Source of the DNA: Cheiracanthium punctorium
Taxonomy: Eukaryota > Arthropoda > Arachnida > Araneae > Cheiracanthiidae
Direction of reading: 5' to 3'
DNA length: 64,000 nt
NCBI GenBank assembly: GCA_038373885.1
Contig: JAWZYV010000169.1
Location: 558,001 to 622,000 of the forward strand
Below are positions 57,426-64,000 of this stretch, piece by piece; within the stretch, counting starts at the first letter, position 1, and every line of letters begins with the position of its first letter. Made by a program: the position numbers and the translations under genes. The notes beneath the pieces were generated by a model. The model was not told the DNA's origin and searched no databases. It saw only the letters and a list, made by a program, of their open reading frames with translations.

Positions 57426-57678
57426 ATGAATATTGCCAACGTCAGCGACAGTATGAACTTCAACGTATGGAAATACCTGGAAGTGCAACTGGGTCCCCAG
57501 AACATGCCCATTTCCATAGTGCTCCCAATTACTGTCGTGTATTCGTTGATCTTCATTAGCGGCTGCATTGGAAATGCGATTGTCTGTGCGGTCATTGCTC
57601 GGAACTCGCATTTTCAGACCCCCACTGATTATTACCTGTTCTCCCTGGCCATTTCGGACTTGTTGATTCTGGTGTTCG
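57426..57678 (+). CDS. Neuromedin-U/pyrokinin/CAPA-type receptor, first coding exon (partial)
   Basis: 84 complete codons from the first in-frame ATG (an upstream in-frame TAA lies at about 57303) to a donor, TTCG then GTAAGT, at 57679. The extracellular N-terminus has one N-glycosylation sequon (NVS at residue 5). WKYLEVQLGPQNMP precedes TM1 (about residues 29-57), which has the GN motif (Asn50, position 1.50). TM2 begins with TPTDYYLFSLAISDLLILVF, where Asp78 is the conserved 2.50 Asp. The YYLFSLA(V/I)SDLL signature and the Y-L-x-V-x-x-GP pre-TM1 segment are characteristic of receptors for neuromedin U, pyrokinin and CAPA peptides, which couple to Gq and calcium in diuretic and muscle control. 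The intron is phase 1, inside TM2. TM3-TM7 are not in the window. Which subfamily (CAPA or pyrokinin) cannot be decided from this exon. Confidence 0.9.
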
Positions 57679-57980
57679 GTAAGTCAGACTTTCTTTTCGT
57701 ATCATTTATCCTTTGCACATAGTCGATAGTATTTTGTTTAATATTTAACCCTTTAACGCGCAGTGTTGCCGCTCTGGGAACACCAAACCCTGACGTTTTG
57801 ACTGTTGCCAGTAACGAAGAATAGATTGGATTTCTATAAAAATAGTTGCGAGTGACATAGCTCCACGAAAATCCTTTACTTTTTAGCACTTCATTTCCCG
57901 TAAAAAATTGTCACGATTATTTTTAACAGCACTGACATCTGCTGAAAAATGGAAGAATGCGAGAACAGCTGGATAGATTG

Positions 57981-58158
57981 CCCAATGCTGAAAAAAGGGC
58001 AGCCGTTGCCATCGCTCGACTTAACTCATCGCGTGCCACAGATCGAGAGACCCCAGGGTCTCTCGATCTGTGGCACGCGATGAACGTTTCGATCGTCCGC
58101 CATCTTGCTGGTAGTTAAGTCGAACGATGGCAACGACTGCCCTTTTTTCAGTATTGGG
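57981..58158. mobile_element. Foldback MITE in receptor intron
   Basis: The inner arms 58027-58053 and 58056-58082 are a perfect 27-bp inverted repeat around a 2-nt loop (CATCGCGTGCCACAGATCGA start). The outer arms 57981-58026 and 58112-58158 are also inverted (CCCAAT(G/A)CTGAAAAAAGGGC, GTTGCCATCG, TCGACTTAACT), the right arm being displaced by about 29 bp. Almost the whole element folds on itself. No coding capacity. Confidence 0.85.
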
Positions 58159-58244
58159 AAAGGGTTGCGCCTCAAAGGGTGAAGAAAAAGAAAGAAGCAA
58201 TGAACATATGCATACATTTTTGTTGTAAACTGTTTGTTTTTTTC

Positions 58245-58446
58245 AAATGGCGGCATGGGCCACTAGTAAGGCCGGAAATGCTGGTCACTTTATTATGGGG
58301 GCACCTAGTAGGTGGACCAACGTTCTCCCTATGAAGGGGTGGACACAATGACACCCACGCCCAGTCGGGGATCAAACCTCGACCGCCGGGAGTTGAACCC
58401 GAATCCGCAGTACGCTGCTTTATCCACCATACAAGCTGGTCGCCTG
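58245..58446 (-). mobile_element. tRNA-derived SINE, inverted copy
   Basis: On the minus strand: GGCGACCAGCTTGTATGGTG head, GGATTCGGGTTCAACTCCCG with a B box (GGTTCAACTCC), then CCACCTACTAGGTGCCCCCA and TAATAAAGTGACCAGCA body. The same modules occur on the + strand at 59395-59585. It is a SINE, not a tRNA gene. Confidence 0.75.
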
Positions 58447-58501
58447 CTGTATCTTCTTATTATATGAATTTGTAAATTAATAGCGATATTTTTTTGAAAA
58501 G

Positions 58502-58627
58502 AAAACTCAATTAAAATGACACTGACAGAAATAGTAATTGAATCGGTTTATGCGTTTTTTTTTTAATTATTCTTAAATGTGGGTTTTAAATGATTGAACG
58601 TACTTATCTTTTATCAGATAGCAGCTT
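58502..58627. repeat. 126-bp direct repeat, copy 1
   Basis: Runs from AACTCAATTAAAATGACACT to CTTTTATCAGATAGCAGCT and matches 59979-60101 with only a few differences. Copy 2 lies inside the left arm of the large foldback at 59793, with no equivalent in the right arm. Confidence 0.85.
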
Positions 58628-58637
58628 TTTAACTCAC

Positions 58638-59010
58638 TTCAAAAAAGAAGATTTGTGAGTTCATCGGATTTTTTGGGTTTTTTTATCTTTAATGTATGTT
58701 CAGCGATAATTTTTTATCAAATAAATAGATTTTTGCGAATGTTTTTATTGGAAAGGGAGTACTACTTTAAAGCGAGCCCCGTGCTAATTTGGTCAAGTTT
58801 TGGTGATACTGTCGTAAGGAAGGAAAAGATAAGGAAAAAGAAACCCACATTACAAACCATTCAAGGGTTGCTGTTCGCGGTGGTGATAGTGTATATAAAA
58901 AATTGCCGAAATTGGACACTTTTTGAATTGAAGTTGAATTCAGTAGGGTAATATCTTCTGCATTTGGCGAGAAATTGCCAGTGCGTGGACTTACAGGCAT
59001 GGACAAGCCA
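58638..59010. repeat. Dispersed repeat shared with 30330-30715
   Basis: Shares ACTTCAAAAAAGA, TATGTTCAGCGATAATTTTT and GCTAATTTGGT-like blocks with the region near 30330. Frames on both strands match nothing recognised. Confidence 0.45.
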
Positions 59011-59394
59011 CCATTTTAAAGATCAGAGAGATTACACCAGCATCCCATTTTGGCGTAAGTTACGCTCACCTTAATGTCATTTAAGTAAAATAATTGTGAT
59101 TTATTTTTTTTTTTTTTGGTGTTGTTGTTAAAAGTTAAATTAGACTTTCTTTTTCTAAAGTATTATAACATTATTTTATATACATAACTATATCGTTATT
59201 AAGGTTTACAACGCCAGCTAGAGATTTTTTCGGACCTTTTTTCTTTTCTAAATATCTCTAATGACTTCCAGCCATTTCAGCCATTCTTATGAATAAGGTG
59301 TAGAAATCAAATATTCATGGAATGTAGCAGAGTTGTGTTGCCAGATAGTAAATTAAAGCTTCCTATGATGAAAGATGCTGGTTTTGATTATTCT

Positions 59395-59585
59395 AGTACC
59401 TAGCACAGGCTGTGCAGCGACTAGAGAACGACTGTACTACACCCGGATTCGTTTCCCGGTTTGGAATAAATTTCGTCAGTCTCTTCATAGGAGACAGCGC
59501 CGATCCATCTATTAGGTGCCTTCATAATAAAGTGGCCAGTACTTAATGCCCAGTAGTGCCTATTTGCTATAAAGGGCTAGTACCC
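59395..59585 (+). mobile_element. tRNA-derived SINE, forward copy
   Basis: AGGCTGTGCAGCGACTAGAG, CCCGGATTCGTTTCCCGG (degenerate B box) and a body with ATTAGGTGCCTTCATAATAA, AGTGGCCAGTACTTAATGCC and CCGCCATTTGAG correspond in order to the minus-strand SINE at 58245-58446. The two are inverted with respect to each other about 1 kb apart. Confidence 0.7.
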
Positions 59586-59723
59586 GCCATTTGAGGGAAA
59601 AAAAAACTAGTTCACATAATTTGACAGGTAGCCAATATAATAAATGTCTATTATATTTAAATAAATATATTTCTTCAAATTGTTTATTAGTAAATTTCGA
59701 CTCTGTTACGTTCAATCCAGACA

Positions 59724-59752
59724 ATTTATTTATTTATTTATTTATTTATTTT
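59724..59752. repeat. (ATTT)n microsatellite
   Basis: Seven TTTA units just left of the large foldback element. Confidence 0.95.
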
Positions 59753-59792
59753 AGATAAATAAAGAACAATCATTGTTTTACAAATATACATA

Positions 59793-61875
59793 CAGGGTTA
59801 CTGGTAACTCGACGTATTCCAAATAAGACGTGATAGGGAGCTAAAATGCTACTATTTTCATCCCCATATGTATGACCGAAAATCGATAGGTTTTAAGAAA
59901 ACCGAATTTTGAACTGCTTTCTTAAGTAATCTAAAATTTGACATTCAAGTGCAAATTAAAAGAAAGATCTACTAATTAAACTCAATTAAAATGACACTGA
60001 CCGAAAAAGTAATTGATTCGGTTTATGTGTTTTTTTTTAATTATTCTTAAATGTGGGTTTTTAATGATTCAACGTACTTATCTTTTATCAGATAGCAGCT
60101 GATATATTCACTTCAACTTATTAGCATTAGCTGAAACTCTAACTGAGCTAACGTAATCATAAAAAGTACAAAACGACTTTGAAATTTAAATTCACGAGCC
60201 ATTAAATGTACTTTTTAAATTTTTAATTCATGTTTTCTTTCAAAAGCTGCTATTTATTTCAAAAAATACGATGGATGTCAGCTATCCAAAAACTTATTAA
60301 TGTTCATCTAAAGACATATAATTCGTAAAGAAGCGTGAGCTTTACTTAGCGTAGGTAAAATGTCAAAGCAAGCACCTTCGTCCATTCTTTTGGATCGTTT
60401 CTAAATCAATCAAGTTATCACCGTTTTAAAATTTATTTTCATAGCTGACACTCTAAATAAGCTAACGTAATCATGAAAAAGTACAAAAATACTTCATAAT
60501 TTTAATTCACGCGTAGCATTTTTTATTTGTTTCCATTTTCCTTTCAAAATCAGTTATTTATGTCAAAATATACTATTGTAGTAAGCGTACAAATTACAAA
60601 TAAAATTTATCCCATTAGTCAGCTATCCAAAAAACTTAAATATCCATCTAAAGAAAAGTAATTCAGAGAAAGGTGAAATTTACTTGCGCAGTTAAAACAC
60701 CAATGGAGGCACCATTGTTCATTTTCATTGTTTACGATCGTTGATCAACCCATCAATTTATCACTGCTTTTACGTGGGTAAAATTTCAGACAAGTACGAT
60801 TTTGAATTTCACATGGTTATGTGTTGTGTTGTCGTGTTAGTTTCGATTCTGCGTCGCGTGTTTTGCTGCTATATGCCTAACCAACAAAACATGGTTACGT
60901 AAGTCAGAGTCAAAACAAACACGATGACACAACCCACACCAGTTTGAAGCTCATAATTGGTTGTGGCTCAAGTAAGATTTTAAAATTTTAAAAGCAGTGA
61001 TAACTTGATCGATGTTAAATAGTTTTCCAACGATCCTAACGATGATTGAAGCCGCGTCCTTTCGCGTTTTTTTTATCAGACTCACACTTCTTTACGAAAT
61101 ACATGTCTTTAGATGGAAATTAATATGTTTTTGGATTGAACATTAATGGAACAAATTTTATCAGTAATTTTTAGGCTTACTGCAATAGTATTTTTTGACA
61201 TAAACATCATTTTTGAAGGAAAAAAATAAGTAGAAAAATACCTGTAAAGTGCGTTATAATTAAAATTTTGGAGCATTTTTGCACTTTTTCATTATTACAA
61301 CAGCTTAGACTGTCAGCCATGAAAATAAATTTAAAAAACGATGATAACTTGATTTGTTTAACAACTATCCTGAAGAATGGACAGGGGTGCTTATGACTTT
61401 TTAGCTGCGCTAAGTAAACTCACTCTGCTTTACAAATTACATGTCTTTAGATGGACATTAATACGTTTTTGAGTAGCTGATTAACGGGGGAAATTTTTAT
61501 TTGTAATTTGTACGCTTACTGCCAAAGTATTTTTTGAAATAAATGACACCTTATGAAAGGAACCATCGGAATTAAAAATAATAAAAATACATGTAATGGC
61601 TCGTGAATTTAAATTTTAAAGTAGTTTTGTACTTTTTACGATTACGTTAGCTTAATTAGGGTTTCAGCTATGGAAATAAGTTAAAGGGAAACCCATTTTT
61701 TAGTAGATTTTTTAAAATTTAAATTAAAAGTCAAAATTTCGGTAAGAAAACATTTTAAAATTCAGATTATTCAACAACAATTGATTTTTGTTCATACATA
61801 CGGGGGTGAAAATTTTAGCATTTTGGCTCCCCTATGACGTCTTACCACGAATAAGTCGAGTTACCAGTAACGCTG
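59793..61875. mobile_element. 2.1-kb palindromic foldback element
   Basis: The ends CAGGGTTACTGGTAACTCGA and the inverted TCGAGTTACCAGTAACGCTG are flanked by TA on both sides, fitting a Tc1/mariner-type target. Almost the entire element is palindromic around about 60880. Each arm contains two direct copies of a module of about 330 bp (60129-60442, 60443-60790; inverted 60976-61328, 61329-61672), recognised by GCTAACGTAATC..AAAAGTAC, ATTTAAATTCACGAGCCATT, TGCGTACAAATTACAAATAAA-like and CATCTAAAGACAT blocks. The left arm has an extra 123-bp repeat (59979-60101). There is no transposase; it is a non-autonomous foldback. Confidence 0.85.
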
Positions 61876-63067
61876 TATAGTGATCCTAAGTTGCTATAGT
61901 TTATACATCTATGTATTCCTAAAGTATCTGAATATAAAATTGCAAACATAAGTTGAATTCTTTGTAACAGGGTAAACATGTGGTAACAGATGGGTTAAAA
62001 AAAAGTACTTCACTTGGGGTTTACTGATATCATTATTATTTTTAGGCTTGACTTTTACCTTTATCACCAAGTTGTATTAGCCATTAAAGAAATTTTTTTA
62101 CCTTCGGTCTAGTTAACATAACGGTTTAATAGAAAGTAGGTGACATAGTGGACATTGCATATCTGTACACATTTTAATATTTTAATCAATTTATTTCCTT
62201 CCAAAGAGGAATCGTTCAAATTCAGTTGACAGTCATGGAAAAAAAATAATGACCACATAAGGTAGCTGCTTAATTATGTAGAGCAATATGGTGCAAAATA
62301 GAGTTATGAAAAAATTGTTAACATACTGGACATGTAAAAAGAAAAAAAATCTGGCAGTCAGCATATTATAAGCAGCAGAAAAAAAAGTTTTTGAATAAAT
62401 TTGATTATTTATGGTGTATAAAACAGGAAGACGAGTAATCTTTCATTACATGCCCCATTAATAAAAAATAGTTTTATTTTTTATAACTTTTGACCTGTTT
62501 GTTTTTTAAAAACTTATGTAGAGGGACGGGGAATTTTGAGAAAGTACTGAATGTTCTGCGTAGGAGACAACGAGGCTGCTGCGGGCGGAATATTTCAGGT
62601 GTGTCTAAGCTTTCGTTTGTCCAGAGCTTAACTTTTTTAGGCGAACGTTGTTTTTATTAATTATTAGTCATGTTTGTAACTCTTAATTTGGCCGAATCAT
62701 CCCCAAAAGGTGGTGGTGTTTTGTCCATTTTCACTAATGATTTAACTAGAATATTGTCAATTATAGCGTTACTAAAATTTATATATTTAAGCCAAGAAGA
62801 AAGTGAAAAACTCTAAATTTATCCAATATTTAAAAGTTTGAAGTCCACACTAAAGCCATGGATCATCTCTTCCTTTTGGTAATGCTTAACGTACTTGGCT
62901 TTGGCAGGACTTTAGCGAAACTCGCGAAATATCTTTTGGGTGTTTAAAAATAAAAATTATTTTATCTTAATCATCTAATTTCGAACTATTTACATTAATT
63001 AATACAGCAGTTCTTTTGTAACATATATTAACTAAATCACTAAATTCTAAGTAGTATTATATTTCAA

Positions 63068-63109
<42 letters not shown>

Positions 63110-63110
63110 T
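63068..63110. repeat. (AAT)n-(ATT)n palindromic microsatellite
   Basis: About ten AAT units run directly into ATT units, giving a self-complementary tract. Confidence 0.95.
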
Positions 63111-63149
63111 TCTTTTACACTTTCAAATATCAATAGATGGGTTAACACG

Positions 63150-63568
63150 CAGTCCCGCAGTGGACTAGGCGCTAAACTCCGTTCCCATAAGAACACGGCA
63201 AGTGAAGCAACATCTGGCTTGGCCAGTGCTTGGGAGTGCCAGTGGTACTTCCCCCTCTCGGCCCGTCCGCTGTGGAACCGTGTACGCTAATGGGAGCTGG
63301 TGCACGCAAAATCCGTCGTGGCTCCAAAGTCCTCCAAGTTGTTAAACGATACCTCTGGGGGTGCCGATTTCAGGGGGTTGGTCCCTCCTCTGGAATTGGT
63401 TCAAAATTACGGGACCCCAAGCTAAGACGGACTTCCTCCCACTGGGGCTGATTGAAATGGTAGCCGCTCCTTCGGCCCATCGCCTGCCTATATAGGGAGA
63501 TCTGTCACCGCAACGCGGTTGCCAGAGGGCATTAGCAGCAGCAACAACAACAACAACAACAACAACAC
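63150..63568 (+). mobile_element. SINE-like element, copy 2, with (AAC)n tail
   Basis: Collinear with 51178-51560 (GCTTGGCCAGTGCTTGGGA, GCTAATGGGAGCTGGTGCAC, CTCTGGGGGTGCCGAT). It retains a longer 3' part that ends in GCAGCAGC and (AAC)n, a simple-repeat tail common for SINEs. An open frame of 73 codons in it is incidental. Confidence 0.75.
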
Positions 63569-63599
63569 TCTTCCCACCTTATCCCAATGGATTCATCGC

Positions 63600-64000
63600 A
63601 GCTATAAGACAACCTCTATTAAATACATACGACCTATAATATGTTAAAATACATATATGTAATCAAATAATGTTTAGTTTTCAGGACGAAAACTACTTTT
63701 CTCAAATTTTGTTTGGAGCTGTGAGGGCATGAAAAAGAATTGTTCGAATCAACCTCACTCTACACCACTTTTCCAAATTACACTGCAAGAACATAAAATC
63801 GCGAGTCAAGGACATAAAATTATTTTCGAGACGAACAACAATAATATACGTTATCATTACGTATTACACCCCTCAAGCGTGTAAAACCATTATTGAGTAA
63901 TTGTTTTAACAAAAGACTAACATTTTTACTTACGGCACGCGCAACTAGTATTTATTTTTTAAATTATCTTCCTTTGCATTGCTTCTTTCCTTAAATCATT
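63600..64000. other. AT-rich DNA to right edge
   Basis: No exon, RNA or transposon motif recognised; presumably still inside the receptor intron. Confidence 0.4.

Larger units (their letters stand above)
57679..64000 (+). other. First coding intron of the receptor gene (incomplete)
   Basis: It starts with GTAAGT. No candidate for the next exon (remainder of TM2, first extracellular loop, TM3 with a conserved Cys and ERY/DRY-type motif) is visible before the window ends. The intron contains the foldbacks, SINEs and microsatellites listed separately. The stretch 61880-63145 inside it shows nothing I recognise except the (AAT)n tract. Confidence 0.7.

Overview
This is a repeat-dominated, AT-rich arthropod nuclear segment. 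The transposase families, the Helitron-linked DUF6570 fragment, tRNA-derived SINEs and a neuropeptide receptor exon best fit an arachnid, probably a web-building spider. That attribution is from recognition of the families, not from any search. There is no sign of bacterial genes, CRISPR arrays, rRNA or an intact tRNA gene.

Only one convincing host coding segment is present: the first coding exon (57426-57678, + strand) of a rhodopsin-class receptor of the neuromedin-U/pyrokinin/CAPA type. It ends at a canonical splice donor. The rest of the gene lies beyond the right edge, so at least 6.3 kb of its first coding intron is visible. That intron holds two inverted copies of one SINE, a 180-bp foldback and a 2.1-kb palindromic element.

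Left part (1-17 kb): diverged tandem repeats, a foldback (3781-4565), a Helitron-like element with about seven 155-bp repeats (5384-6678), and a nested pair in which a Tc1 transposon (8360-15877) is split by a full-length BEL/Pao LTR retrotransposon (9151-15178, minus strand) with 244-bp LTRs and AGTAG target duplications. The retroelement carries one in-frame stop between gag and pol, and its reverse transcriptase YxDD box reads YMNE, so this copy is probably dead.

Middle (17-45 kb): a Helitron with textbook ends (18064-21840) whose interior is a long direct duplication, each unit carrying the same nested DNA transposon; a Tc1 copy (23669-25240); paired 172-bp MITEs; a pogo-like element; an in-frame chimera of a Tc1 helix-turn-helix with a Helitron DUF6570 region (34360-35145); a Tc1 transposase interrupted by a SINE with 16-bp target duplications; and a run of elements (Helitron, mariner, AAGCTTG-rich element with a nested hAT MITE) abutting on remnants of TA repeat (38.9-44.9 kb).

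Right (45-64 kb): about 10 kb of mostly featureless AT-rich DNA with a possible solo LTR, SINEs, a hAT MITE with an exact 8-bp target duplication, perfect hairpins, then the receptor exon and its transposon-filled intron.

No cooperative multi-gene system is visible. The genes do not form pathways; the window is a layered record of transposition around the 5' end of one receptor gene.
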